Of a stretch of 64,000 nt of DNA, positions 17,255 through 26,170 are shown piece by piece (positions within the stretch are counted from its first letter, which is position 1; each line of letters starts with the position of its first letter). The notes beneath the pieces are model-generated. The model saw only the letters and a program-made list of their open reading frames with translations, was not told the DNA's origin and did no database searches. Source of the DNA: JBGSUZ01 sp043770095 (GTDB lineage Bacteria > Bacillota > Clostridia > Peptostreptococcales > Acidaminobacteraceae); assembly GCA_043770095.1 (NCBI GenBank), contig JAYVIR010000083.1, positions 1-64,000 of the forward strand, in the 5' to 3' direction. Position numbers and translations under genes: made by a program.

Positions 17255-17581
17255 ATGGAAAATAATATCAATCATGACATTAGAGATCAAAAGAAAAAGA
17301 AGTGGAATAACTGGCTGCTGATTGGACTGTTTGCGGTAATCATCATCTTCCCTTTGGCGTTTAACCAAAAGGCGGAGTATGGCGGGGCAGATGGCGCGGC
17401 GATGGACGCGATAGCCGTTTCTAATCCAGACTATAAGCCTTGGTTTGAGTCCATTTGGTCGCCGCCAAGCAGCGAGATCGAATCACTTATTTTTGCCCTG
17501 CAAGCCTCTTTAGGAGCAGGTTTCATCGCTTACTATTTTGGTCTAATGAAAGGGAGAAAACAAGGTGCTGCAAATCGATAG
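17255..17581 (+). CDS. cbiN: Cobalt ECF transporter accessory protein CbiN
   Basis: The 108-aa protein has two membrane helices (LLIGLFAVIIIFPLAF and ALQASLGAGFIAYYFGL). Between them an extracytoplasmic loop has the CbiN features YGGADGAA and PWFESIWSPPSSEIESL. It assists CbiM in metal loading. It starts immediately after the cbiM stop and overlaps cbiQ by 17 nt. Confidence 0.93.
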   Translation: MENNINHDIRDQKKKKWNNWLLIGLFAVIIIFPLAFNQKAEYGGADGAAMDAIAVSNPDYKPWFESIWSPPSSEIESLIFALQASLGAGFIAYYFGLMKGRKQGAANR

Positions 17582-18263
17582 AATTGCCCATTCCAGCTGC
17601 TTAAAAAAATACCAGCTACATCTGCGCGTGACATTGCCACTTGTTTTACTGGTGCTGATGCCGTTTGTAACGACCTTTTGGATTGGTCTTGCGACGCTGA
17701 TCATCACATCGGCTATAAATTTATGGTTTGGCAAGGTGCCGATTAAGCTCTATTTAGAGAGTTTGCTGGCGCCTGCCTTTTTTGTCATTACCGCCGTGCT
17801 TGGCATTTTGCTGGTCACGAACCCCGGAAGCGATGTGGTGCTATGGGCTTCACACGGTTTTTCGCTCTACATCACCAAAGCATCGCTTAGCACCAGCATT
17901 TTAACTGTTTCAAGTGCCTACGGCTCGCTCGGCTTGGTCTATTTGATTGCCTTTCACACAACGATCTGGGAACTCGGACAGTATATGCTAAAAGCAAGGT
18001 TGCCAAAAACCTTTGTTGAATTATTCGTCTTGTGTTACCGATTTATTTTTATTTTGCTTGAGGAAGGCTATGAAATGGTTCATGCCCAAAACTTAAGGCT
18101 TGGTTATCGCAATCTTAAAATTTCGATGAAATCCTTGTCGCTCCTAATCAGTCAGTTGTTCATCAGAACGCTGATGCGCGTGCGTTACATGGAAGACAGC
18201 TTGGAAATGAGGCTTTATCAGGGGGACTTTTTAATGGATCCAAAGGAGGCAAAATCGTGCTAA
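17565..18263 (+). CDS. cbiQ: Cobalt ECF transporter, transmembrane T-component CbiQ
   Basis: The 232-aa integral membrane protein couples CbiO to CbiM. It has about five hydrophobic helices and a cytoplasmic region with AQNLRLGYRN and MRVRYMEDSLEMRLY, matching the coupling helices of EcfT/CbiQ. It starts at GTG 17565, inside the end of cbiN. It ends 7 nt into cbiO. Confidence 0.92.
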   Translation: MLQIDRIAHSSCLKKYQLHLRVTLPLVLLVLMPFVTTFWIGLATLIITSAINLWFGKVPIKLYLESLLAPAFFVITAVLGILLVTNPGSDVVLWASHGFSLYITKASLSTSILTVSSAYGSLGLVYLIAFHTTIWELGQYMLKARLPKTFVELFVLCYRFIFILLEEGYEMVHAQNLRLGYRNLKISMKSLSLLISQLFIRTLMRVRYMEDSLEMRLYQGDFLMDPKEAKSC

Positions 18264-19060
18264 AAGCAGTTGAGATTACGTATCAATATGAAGATGGCAC
18301 CACGGCGCTCTCAGACATTTCCTTTGACACCCAAAAAGGACAGGTCATTGGGGTGATTGGTTCAAATGGCGCCGGAAAATCGACTTTGTTTAAATGCTTA
18401 ACAGGCCTTGTAAAACCGAAATCTGGAAATATATATATGGAAGATGTTGAATTGGTGTACAATAAAAGTAGCATTCAAAAGTTGCGCCAACAAGTGAACA
18501 TGGTTTTTCAAGACCCAGAGAAGCAAATTTTCTTTCCCAGAGTATATGATGACGTGGCGTTTGGCCCTCGTAATTTGAAATGGAATGAGGCGGACGTTGC
18601 TTTTCATGTCAATTTAAGCATTGAGAAAACGGGACTTGAAAATCTGATTGAAAAACCAGTCCACTATTTAAGCTTTGGACAAAAAAAGCGTGTGGCCATC
18701 TCAGGAATCCTCGCAATGAACTGCCAAGTCATTATTTTTGACGAACCAGAGGCAGGTTTAGACCCTAGCATGAAAAAACGGATGGTGTCCATCATGCAGG
18801 AGCTTGCGCATCAGGGCAAAACGATCATCATTTCCAGTCACAATATGGATTTGATTTATGAACTGACGGATTACGTGTATGTGCTTCACAAAGGGAAAAT
18901 GTTAGGCGAAGGATCCACACAGACCGTTCTTGCAAATGAAGACCTTCTTTTACAGGCAGATTTAGAAATGCCTTGGTTGGTTCGGGTCTGCAAAAACTTA
19001 AATATGCCAATTGTAAAGGTTGAATCTGAGCTTTACAGCCACTGGGAGTCCGTAAAATGA
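18257..19060 (+). CDS. cbiO: Cobalt ECF transporter, ATP-binding protein CbiO
   Basis: The 267-aa ABC ATPase has Walker A GSNGAGKST, Q-loop MVFQDPEKQIFFP, an ABC signature in the form LSFGQKKR, Walker B VIIFDEPEAGLDPS and the H-loop SSHNMD. It starts with GTG 18257, overlapping cbiQ. Its stop overlaps the hemA start (ATGA). The unbroken coupling shows that cobalt uptake and the hem genes are on one transcript. Confidence 0.95.
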   Translation: MLKAVEITYQYEDGTTALSDISFDTQKGQVIGVIGSNGAGKSTLFKCLTGLVKPKSGNIYMEDVELVYNKSSIQKLRQQVNMVFQDPEKQIFFPRVYDDVAFGPRNLKWNEADVAFHVNLSIEKTGLENLIEKPVHYLSFGQKKRVAISGILAMNCQVIIFDEPEAGLDPSMKKRMVSIMQELAHQGKTIIISSHNMDLIYELTDYVYVLHKGKMLGEGSTQTVLANEDLLLQADLEMPWLVRVCKNLNMPIVKVESELYSHWESVK

Positions 19061-20319
19061 AAATAGAAATGATAGGCGTCAACCATGAAACAGCCACCGT
19101 CGACTTTAGAGAAAAAATGAGCATGACGGAAGCTGGAAAAATAGATTTTATGAACCGATTGCTCGAACTGTCCATTCAAGAAGTTGTTTTGGTGTCCACC
19201 TGCGGGCGCATCGAAATATACTATGTTTACGCCGCACACGGGACTGAGAGCCAATTGGTGAGCGAGCAAGTCTTAATCCTGATGAAGCAGAGATTTGCGG
19301 TGGATTCTCTGAGCGATCACGTTTATATTAAGTCGGACAGAGAATGTGTGTTACACTTAATGAGAGTGGCAAGTGGATTAGACTCCGCTGTACTTGGCGA
19401 GGATCAAATTCTGGGACAGGTTAAAGAGGCTCAGCAATTTGCGATGGACCTTGGCGCCAGTAAAAAGGTGCTCAATAAGCTCTTTAGAGAAGCCATTTCC
19501 GCAGCAAAAGCCATTAAGACCGAGCTTAAAATTTCCGAGCACCCGCTGTCGCTCAGCTACATTGGCATTAAGAAAGCCAGAGAACTTTTGGGAGGACTTG
19601 AAGGCAAGGTCATTACCATGGTCGGGCTTGGAAAAATGGGGCAGCTTGCGCTGAAGAGTTTAGTCGATGAAGGCGTCGGCGTGATTTATGCGGCGGTCAG
19701 AACACCCTGTAAATTGGACAGAAGTCTTTTTGACAAAGAAACCTTGCAAGTCGTGCCCTTTGACGATCGGCACCAATATATAGAAATCAGCGATTTGGTG
19801 ATTGGCGCTACGGCGGCACCTCACCCGGTCATTCGTCTAGAGCAGCTACATCGGCTGAAAGAGGGTTGCGTGTTTTTAGACCTGGCGCTCCCGCGTGATG
19901 TGGAACCTCAAATTAAGGACCATTTTCCAGTGACCATTTTGGATGTGGACGATTTAAAGGACATTTCTGAGGAGAACCAACTGCTTCGAACGCAGATTGC
20001 CAAGCAGGCAGAGTCGTTTTTAGAAACCTATTTGGATGATTTTCTAAGGTGGCTGGACGGCACGCATGTAGACAAAGTGGTTCATCAGTGGCATGAGGAC
20101 ATTGACCTCATACACGAAGACACGCTCAATTATTTAAGGAGAAGACTTCCGAATGTAGATCCTCGCAGTATGGGGATTATCGATAAAATGGTCATGTCTT
20201 CTATGAAACGATTTATCCGAAAGCCGCTTAGCGCGCTTAAGAACATGGAGGACACCGAGGCCAGAAAAGAGGCGGTTCGAATGTTGGAGGAGCTGTTTAG
20301 TTATGAAGAGGAAGAGTGA
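19057..20319 (+). CDS. hemA: Glutamyl-tRNA reductase
   Basis: The 420-aa protein reduces glutamyl-tRNA to glutamate-1-semialdehyde. The catalytic Cys lies in VLVSTCGRIEIYY near residue 50, where the usual Asn after Cys is Gly. SGLDSAVLGEDQILGQVKEA is strongly conserved. The NADPH domain has ITMVGLGKMG, and a helical dimerisation tail ends FSYEEEE. It follows cbiO with an ATGA overlap and overlaps the next gene by 17 nt. Confidence 0.95.
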   Translation: MKIEMIGVNHETATVDFREKMSMTEAGKIDFMNRLLELSIQEVVLVSTCGRIEIYYVYAAHGTESQLVSEQVLILMKQRFAVDSLSDHVYIKSDRECVLHLMRVASGLDSAVLGEDQILGQVKEAQQFAMDLGASKKVLNKLFREAISAAKAIKTELKISEHPLSLSYIGIKKARELLGGLEGKVITMVGLGKMGQLALKSLVDEGVGVIYAAVRTPCKLDRSLFDKETLQVVPFDDRHQYIEISDLVIGATAAPHPVIRLEQLHRLKEGCVFLDLALPRDVEPQIKDHFPVTILDVDDLKDISEENQLLRTQIAKQAESFLETYLDDFLRWLDGTHVDKVVHQWHEDIDLIHEDTLNYLRRRLPNVDPRSMGIIDKMVMSSMKRFIRKPLSALKNMEDTEARKEAVRMLEELFSYEEEE

Positions 20320-20938
20320 TTATCTGCCGGTGGCGCTTAAGGTAGCGGGTAAAAAGCTATTAATTGTCGGCGGCGGCGAGGTGGCTTATCGCAAATTCAT
20401 TCAGTGGCAAGACCGTGGCGCAAACATAACGGTTGTGGCGTCTGAGTTTTGTGTGCATTTTGAGCATGTGGAAGAGGTTTTTGAGTGGGTCAGTCTGTTA
20501 CTCAGACCGTTTAAAGCAGAAGATTTGGCTGCTTGCGATTTGGTTTACATCGCCACAAACAATTCAGTGATTAATGCTGAAATAGAGGCACTTTGTCAGT
20601 CTCACAGGATTTGGTGTGCGAGGGCAGATCAAGCGGAATCCGATTTTCAAAGTTTGTCCCTCATTGAACATGGACCAATACAAATTGCGATTGGCACTAG
20701 CGGTCAGGCGCCAAGCGTTGCCCTTTTAATTAAGGAAGACATTGAAAATGAATTTGACTGGGAATTTTTAGAACGCAAAATAGAATTGATGGCGGCTTTA
20801 AAGCAAAAATTAAAACAGGACGTTGTGGATCAGAGTCACCGAAGGGCGCTTTTAGGGCATGCATTGGGACTTACTATAGATGAATTAGAGAGGTTGATGA
20901 CAGATGAAACTTTTTACAGTGGGTACAAGAGGCAGTAA
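20303..20938 (+). CDS. Precorrin-2 dehydrogenase (siroheme synthase N-terminal domain type)
   Basis: The 211-aa protein has a Rossmann start (KLLIVGGGEVAYRKF) and resembles the CysG N-terminal/Met8 domain, which oxidises precorrin-2 to sirohydrochlorin with NAD+. FQSLSLIEHGPIQIAIGTSGQAPSVALLIKEDIE matches the family. It lacks the CysG methyltransferase half, which is supplied by the CobA part of the downstream fusion. Met8-type proteins can also chelate metal; whether this one inserts cobalt cannot be read here. ATG 20303 follows GGAGGAGCTG and lies within hemA. It overlaps hemC by 35 nt. Confidence 0.88.
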   Translation: MKRKSDYLPVALKVAGKKLLIVGGGEVAYRKFIQWQDRGANITVVASEFCVHFEHVEEVFEWVSLLLRPFKAEDLAACDLVYIATNNSVINAEIEALCQSHRIWCARADQAESDFQSLSLIEHGPIQIAIGTSGQAPSVALLIKEDIENEFDWEFLERKIELMAALKQKLKQDVVDQSHRRALLGHALGLTIDELERLMTDETFYSGYKRQ

Positions 20939-21896
20939 ATTGGCACTTGCTCAAACAGAGTGGGTAATGGCAGAGCTCAGAAAAATTCACCCAGATGTGG
21001 ATTTTGAAGTTAAAATCATCAAGACCAAAGGCGATCTGATTTTAGACAAAGCCCTTGACCAAATTGGCGACAAAGGCTTGTTCATCAAAGAATTAGAACA
21101 GGAATTATTGGATCTATACATCGATTTTGCAGTACATAGCATGAAAGATATGCCAAGTGAAGTAAAGGAAGGGTTGATGTTTGCGAGAACGCCTATGCGG
21201 GAAGATCCTAGAGATGTGTTGGTGCTCAGAGAAGGACTTGCTTCATTAGATGATGTGCCAATTGGCGGTGTCCTTGGAACAGGTTCAAAACGCAGAATTC
21301 AGCAGCTGAAAAAACTTCGCCCAGACCTTACTTTCGTGCCCGTCAGAGGGAATATTGAAACGAGAATGGGCAAAATTGTGACGGAGAATTTGGACGGCGT
21401 GGTACTTGCGGCGGCAGGTCTTCATCGGTTAGGGTTGCAGGAGCGAATTACGGTTTATTTAGATACTGACACCTGTCTGCCTGCCCCTGCACAAGGCGCT
21501 TTAGCGATTGAACTTCGTTCTGACGACTATTTGGTAAAGGGACTGCTTAAAAACTTCTATGATAAAGACTCTCATTTGACGGCTGTATGCGAAAGAGCCT
21601 TTTTAGAAGGCATTGGCGGTTCATGCCATGTGCCGATTGGTGCCTTTGCGACTTTGGAAAATGGGAACCTCAATTTAGAGGGCATTTTTGGAGATGAGCT
21701 CACAGAAGACCTTTACAAGTGGCGAGGAGAAGTGCTGTTAATGACGATAATGCCCGTTGATCAAACGGTTGAAATAGCAGAAGAAACTGAGGAACAAGCT
21801 GGCGAAAAGCTATTTGAGACCCAGTTACAACAAGCTCGAACTTTGGGTGAAACAGCTGCAAAGGCTGTACTAGTACAAATGAGCGGGGGAAAGTAA
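20904..21896 (+). CDS. hemC: Hydroxymethylbilane synthase (porphobilinogen deaminase)
   Basis: The 330-aa enzyme polymerises four porphobilinogen units. GTRGSKLALAQT, DFAVHSMKDMP, TGSKRRIQQL and PVRGNIETRM are conserved, as is the cofactor-binding cysteine in FLEGIGGSCHVPIGAFA. ATG 20904 lies inside the preceding gene, a sign of coupling. The next gene starts immediately at its stop. Confidence 0.95.
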   Translation: MKLFTVGTRGSKLALAQTEWVMAELRKIHPDVDFEVKIIKTKGDLILDKALDQIGDKGLFIKELEQELLDLYIDFAVHSMKDMPSEVKEGLMFARTPMREDPRDVLVLREGLASLDDVPIGGVLGTGSKRRIQQLKKLRPDLTFVPVRGNIETRMGKIVTENLDGVVLAAAGLHRLGLQERITVYLDTDTCLPAPAQGALAIELRSDDYLVKGLLKNFYDKDSHLTAVCERAFLEGIGGSCHVPIGAFATLENGNLNLEGIFGDELTEDLYKWRGEVLLMTIMPVDQTVEIAEETEEQAGEKLFETQLQQARTLGETAAKAVLVQMSGGK

Positions 21897-23402
21897 ATGA
21901 GTGGAATGGTTTATTTAGTAGGCGCAGGTCCTGGTGACCAAGGGTTATTGACCTTAAGAGCGAAAGAAGTTTTGGAAATGGCAAATGTGGTCGTTTATGA
22001 CCGATTGGTTTCGTCTGCCATATTAAGAATGGCTTCACCAAAAGCGGAAAAAATTTACGTTGGCAAGGCAGCGTCAAACCATGCCATGCAACAAGAAGAC
22101 ATCAATCAATTGCTTGTCGACAAAGCAAAAGAGGGACATACGGTGGTGCGTCTTAAAGGCGGCGACCCTTACGTTTTCGGTCGTGGCGGCGAAGAGGGCG
22201 AAAAGCTCTTTCAAGAGAATGTTGAGTTTGAAGTTGTTCCTGGTGTAACTTCTGCCATTGCAGGGCTTGCCTATGCAGGAATACCCATTACGCATAGAGA
22301 TTTAGCTTCTTCATTCCATGTTTTCACAGGGCATTTTAAAGATGATGATCACGATCACGACTGGGAAACCATCAGTAAACTTGCAGGCACGAAGGTCTTC
22401 TTAATGGGCGTTGGCAATTTGGAAATGATTATGGATAAATTGCTGTCAAACGGCACAAACCCGAATATGCCCGTTGCGATTGTTTCTAATGCGACGAGAG
22501 GCACTCAAAAGGTACTCACTTCAACAGCCGAAAATATATTGAAAGATTCGAGAAAGGCTGAAATCAAACCGCCATCACTGCTCGTCATTGGCGAAGTGGT
22601 GAAAATGCGTGAGACGTTAAGCTGGTTCGAAAAGCGCCCTTTATTTGGTCAAGAAATCGTAGTTACCCGTGCAACGGCTCAAAGCAGCCAATTGGTTGGA
22701 CGCTTGAAAGCACTTGGCGCAGGGGTTATTGAACTTCCTGCCATCAAAATTCAGCCTAGAGCGCGCAAAGAATTCCAAGGCGAAATTGACACGATACAAA
22801 GCTATAACTGGGTTATTTTTACCAGTGAAAACGCCGTTTCCATTTTCATGGACGGTCTGTTTGCAAGCGGAAAAGACGCACGTTCTTTAGCCAATGTAAA
22901 AATTGCCGTTATGGGCAGTGGCACAGAACGAAGATTGCAACAATATGGCATTAGAGCAGATGTTAAGCCGGTCAAATTCATTGCAGAAAGTTTGATTGAA
23001 GCACTAACAGGCAAATTGCATGCGAAAGATCGCGTTTTAGTGCCTCGCGCATCAGAAGCAAGAGATGTATTGATCAAATGGCTTGAAGGCGAATGTGTCG
23101 TCAAGGAAATTCACATTTATGACACTCTTATTGAAACCGTGCTTAAGCCGGAGCAGTTAGAAGCGGTTAAAGATGCGGACTGGATTACATTTACGAGCGC
23201 TTCTACGGTTAAAAATTTCTTTAAGCAAATAGAAACAGCGGATCAAAAATTGTCGCCTAAAACTAAATTTGCCTCTATTGGCCCAGTGACAAGCGAAACG
23301 TTGATTCGAAAAGGCTACAAAGCAGACGCAGAAGCGAAGACAATGAACATTGATGGATTGATTGAGGCTTTGACGGAGGATAAGAGTCATGAAGAGATTT
23401 AG
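21897..23402 (+). CDS. Uroporphyrinogen-III C-methyltransferase / uroporphyrinogen-III synthase fusion
   Basis: The 501-aa product fuses two enzymes. Residues about 1-245 are a SUMT-type methylase (YLVGAGPGDQGLLTLRA, VVRLKGGDPYVFGRGGEE, VVPGVTSAIAG) making precorrin-2. Residues about 250-501 are HemD-like (VVTRATAQSSQLVGRL, WVIFTSENAVSIF, DWITFTSASTVKNFF). CobA-HemD fusions are common in Clostridia. ATG 21897 abuts the hemC stop with a GGGGGAAAG site. It overlaps hemB by 14 nt. Confidence 0.95.
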   Translation: MSGMVYLVGAGPGDQGLLTLRAKEVLEMANVVVYDRLVSSAILRMASPKAEKIYVGKAASNHAMQQEDINQLLVDKAKEGHTVVRLKGGDPYVFGRGGEEGEKLFQENVEFEVVPGVTSAIAGLAYAGIPITHRDLASSFHVFTGHFKDDDHDHDWETISKLAGTKVFLMGVGNLEMIMDKLLSNGTNPNMPVAIVSNATRGTQKVLTSTAENILKDSRKAEIKPPSLLVIGEVVKMRETLSWFEKRPLFGQEIVVTRATAQSSQLVGRLKALGAGVIELPAIKIQPRARKEFQGEIDTIQSYNWVIFTSENAVSIFMDGLFASGKDARSLANVKIAVMGSGTERRLQQYGIRADVKPVKFIAESLIEALTGKLHAKDRVLVPRASEARDVLIKWLEGECVVKEIHIYDTLIETVLKPEQLEAVKDADWITFTSASTVKNFFKQIETADQKLSPKTKFASIGPVTSETLIRKGYKADAEAKTMNIDGLIEALTEDKSHEEI

Positions 23403-24363
23403 AAGACTTAGGAAAACTAAGGCTATTAGAAGCTTGGTTCAAGAAACAACCCTGGATTTAAACGATTTTATCTACCCTTTGTTTGTCGTAGAAGGGACTG
23501 GCATTAAAACAGAAATACCGTCGCTACCTCAGGTCTATCATTTTTCTGTAGACGAATTGGTCAAAGAAGCAGGTCAAATTTTTGAATTAGGCCTTGATAA
23601 AATATTGTTATTCGGACTCCCAGAGGCGAAAGACGCTTTGGGCACTGGCGCCTATGCGATGGACGGCATTGTTCAGCAGGGCATAAGAGCCATTAAAGCC
23701 GCTTACCCAGATATGTACGTGGTGACGGACGTATGCCTTTGCCAGTATACCGACCACGGGCACTGTGGCTGTCTGTCCGCGGACGGAACGGTCATCAACG
23801 ACGAAACGCTTGTGCTTCTTGGCAAGATTGCTGTCAGCCATGCTGAGGCAGGCGCTGACATGGTTGCGCCGTCAGATATGATGGACGGACGAATCTCCTT
23901 CATGCGAGAAGCTTTAGATGCGGCAGGATACAGCGATGTGGCGATTATGTCATACGCTGCAAAATATTGTTCTAATTACTACGGGCCTTTTAGAGAAGCG
24001 GCTCATAGCGCCCCTCAATTTGGAGACCGAAAGACTTACCAGATGGACTATCACAACCGCAAGGAAGCGTCAAGAACGGTTCGAGCGGACTTAGAGGGCG
24101 GCGCCGACATCGTCATGGTTAAGCCCGCGCTTTCATTCCTTGATATTGTCAGACAGATTAAGGACGAAGTGGACGTGCCTGTTGCAGTTTACAACGTGAG
24201 CGGTGAATACAGCATGCTCAAAATGGCGGTTAAAACAGGCATTATGAACGAAATGGTTATCTATGAGACTTTGGTTTCAATGAAACGTGCTGGAGCTGAC
24301 ATCATCATTACTTACTTTGCCAAAGAAATGGCAATTCAATATTTGGAGGGCAAATGGTCATGA
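23389..24363 (+). CDS. hemB: Porphobilinogen synthase (delta-aminolevulinate dehydratase)
   Basis: The 324-aa enzyme joins two aminolevulinate molecules. The zinc-type site VCLCQYTDHGHCG is present with all three cysteines. The Schiff-base lysines lie in SYAAKYCSNYYGPFREA and VMVKPALSFLDIV. ATG 23389 has GGAGG upstream, in the end of the preceding fusion gene. It overlaps hemL. Confidence 0.96.
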   Translation: MKRFRRLRKTKAIRSLVQETTLDLNDFIYPLFVVEGTGIKTEIPSLPQVYHFSVDELVKEAGQIFELGLDKILLFGLPEAKDALGTGAYAMDGIVQQGIRAIKAAYPDMYVVTDVCLCQYTDHGHCGCLSADGTVINDETLVLLGKIAVSHAEAGADMVAPSDMMDGRISFMREALDAAGYSDVAIMSYAAKYCSNYYGPFREAAHSAPQFGDRKTYQMDYHNRKEASRTVRADLEGGADIVMVKPALSFLDIVRQIKDEVDVPVAVYNVSGEYSMLKMAVKTGIMNEMVIYETLVSMKRAGADIIITYFAKEMAIQYLEGKWS

Positions 24364-25658
24364 CTAAAAGTTATGCAAAATCGGATATACTCTTTGAAGC
24401 AGCTAAAAAAGTCATTCCAGGCGGCGTCAACAGTCCTGTGAGAGCCTTTAAATCGGTTGGCAGAAGCCCAATCTTCATTGAGCGTGCTGAAGGGGCTTAT
24501 TTATACGACGTGGATGGCAATCAATATTTGGACATGATTTGTTCTTGGGGCCCGATGATACTCGGTCATGGTCACCCAATGCTATTAGAAGGCATTGAAG
24601 CGGTCTTTCGAAATGGGACAAGCTACGGTCTTCCCTCTAAAATAGAAGTTGCGATGGCTGAAAAATTGTGCAGCCTTTATCCGTCACTTGATATGGTGCG
24701 TATGGTCAACTCAGGCACAGAAGCCACTATGAGCGCCATTCGCGTGGCAAGAGGCTATACGGGCAGAAATAAAATAATCAAATTTGAGGGTTGTTATCAT
24801 GGGCATTCGGACGCGCTTCTTGTGAAGTCGGGCTCGGGCACACTGACGTACGGTGTTCCAACAAGTCCAGGCGTTCCAGCCGATACAGTGAAGGATACCC
24901 TCGTGCTGCCTTATAACGATTTGGAGGCCCTTAAAGCGCTGTTTGCAGCCAATCCAAATGAGATCGCCTGCGTGATTGTAGAGCCTGTTGCAGGCAATAT
25001 GGGTGTGGTAGCGGCGAGACCTGAGTTTTTAAAAGGCATGAGAGCTCTTTGCGATCAGTACGGCGCAGTGCTTATTTTTGATGAAGTCATTACTGGTTTT
25101 AGAATTGCATTAGGCGGTGCGGCTGAAGTTTACGGCGTAACGCCGGATTTGGCTTGCTTTGGGAAAATTATCGGCGGCGGCCTTCCTGTCGGCGCATATG
25201 GCGGCAAGCTAGACATCATGTCTGTCGTTTCACCAATTGGACCTGTTTATCAGGCTGGCACGTTGTCGGGCAATCCGCTTGCCATGCATTTTGGCCTTAA
25301 AACACTGAATTATTTAGAGGCGAATCCTCAAATTTACTCGGAGCTTGAAGGCAAAGCGGCGTGGCTTGTCGATAAAATCGGAAACATCATTGATCAAGGC
25401 AATTACCCAATGTCGATGATTCGCTTTAAGTCTATGCCATGTTTGTTTTTTGCAAAAGGCGAAATGTTCTCATATGACGAAGTGAAAAACTGTGATACAA
25501 CACTTTACGGAGATTTCTTTAGACGGATGATGGAAAAAGGTTATTTATTGCCACCGGCTCAATTTGAAGGCTGGTTCCTGTCAACGGCGCATACTGAGGC
25601 ATTGTTAGAGGCGTTGGTTGTGGCGGTTGATGAGACTTTGAAAGAGATGTTTGCATAG
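24360..25658 (+). CDS. hemL: Glutamate-1-semialdehyde 2,1-aminomutase
   Basis: This PLP enzyme of about 432 aa makes 5-aminolevulinate. VIPGGVNSPVRAF, MVNSGTEATMSAIRVARGYTGR, FDEVITGFR and the PLP lysine in CFGKIIGGGLPVGAYGG are conserved. I favour ATG 24360 (ATGA overlap with hemB, GGAGG 10 nt upstream); ATG 24354 in the same frame is a close alternative. It is the last gene of the operon. With hemA it completes the C5 route. Confidence 0.95.
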   Translation: MTKSYAKSDILFEAAKKVIPGGVNSPVRAFKSVGRSPIFIERAEGAYLYDVDGNQYLDMICSWGPMILGHGHPMLLEGIEAVFRNGTSYGLPSKIEVAMAEKLCSLYPSLDMVRMVNSGTEATMSAIRVARGYTGRNKIIKFEGCYHGHSDALLVKSGSGTLTYGVPTSPGVPADTVKDTLVLPYNDLEALKALFAANPNEIACVIVEPVAGNMGVVAARPEFLKGMRALCDQYGAVLIFDEVITGFRIALGGAAEVYGVTPDLACFGKIIGGGLPVGAYGGKLDIMSVVSPIGPVYQAGTLSGNPLAMHFGLKTLNYLEANPQIYSELEGKAAWLVDKIGNIIDQGNYPMSMIRFKSMPCLFFAKGEMFSYDEVKNCDTTLYGDFFRRMMEKGYLLPPAQFEGWFLSTAHTEALLEALVVAVDETLKEMFA

Positions 25659-25683
25659 AAGTAAGGAGATTAATTGAGTTGAA

Positions 25684-25706
25684 AGGCGCCTTGTGAAAAG
25701 GCGCCT
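25684..25706 (+). terminator. Hairpin after hemL
   Basis: AGGCGCCTT (25684-25692) pairs with AAGGCGCCT (25698-25706). The following bases are A-rich, so it is not a textbook terminator on the plus strand. A second hairpin at 25717-25740 may help close both converging transcripts. Confidence 0.5.
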
Positions 25707-25710
25707 AAAT

Positions 25711-25740
25711 AAAAAAAAAGCGCCTTTTGCTTAGCGCTTT
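25711..25740 (-). terminator. Terminator of the small minus-strand gene
   Basis: Read on the minus strand, AAAGCGC (25740-25734) pairs with GCGCTTT (25723-25717) and is followed directly by a run of T. The stem overlaps the stop codon at 25731-25733. Confidence 0.7.
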
Positions 25741-25988
25741 GCTTGTTTTATAAACTTCTTTCCGAGATAAGCTTTGATTATTTCTTCGTCTGTAAAAGCA
25801 TCTATGACAATGGTTTTGCCAGTTTCTTCAAAAATAACAGTAATGACCGCGTCAAAAGCCAAGAAGCTCTCTGCTACGGTATCTTCTAGAACAGGTCTAA
25901 GTTTATTTTTGTGGTGTTTAATCGATTGGTATTCCTTAGTGAAATAGGGTCCAACGAGTAAACTGAAAATCTTTGTATATTCATTCAT
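25731..25988 (-). CDS. Small hypothetical protein
   Basis: The 85-aa product, from MNEYTKIF to KKFIKQAKR, has no membrane segment or motif that I recognise. A mixed strand/helix pattern (VITVIFEETGKTIVIDAFTDEE) suggests a small folded domain. Minus-strand GAGGAGG lies about 10 nt before the ATG at 25988, and a good terminator follows. It is a monocistronic gene convergent with hemL and divergent from the next gene. Confidence 0.65.
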   Translation of the reverse strand: MNEYTKIFSLLVGPYFTKEYQSIKHHKNKLRPVLEDTVAESFLAFDAVITVIFEETGKTIVIDAFTDEEIIKAYLGKKFIKQAKR

Positions 25989-26058
25989 AGGATAAAATCC
26001 TCCTCTACATATTCATTATAGTCTATAATAGTAACAGAATAAATAAATATTCTTCACA

Positions 26059-26088
26059 TTTGTCTAAAAGTACTTATATTTGGTATAA
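26059..26088 (+). promoter_or_regulatory. Promoter of the USP-like gene
   Basis: TTGTCT (26059-26064) and TATAAT (26083-26088) are separated by 18 bp. Transcription would begin near 26095, which makes ATG 26171 more likely than ATG 26102 as the start. Confidence 0.6.
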
Positions 26089-26170
26089 TAGAATTAATGG
26101 AATGTTCAAGAAAGGTTTGCGTCTTGCAATACAATTCACTGAATTTCCTTGTGTGGAAGGGGTCATCAGA

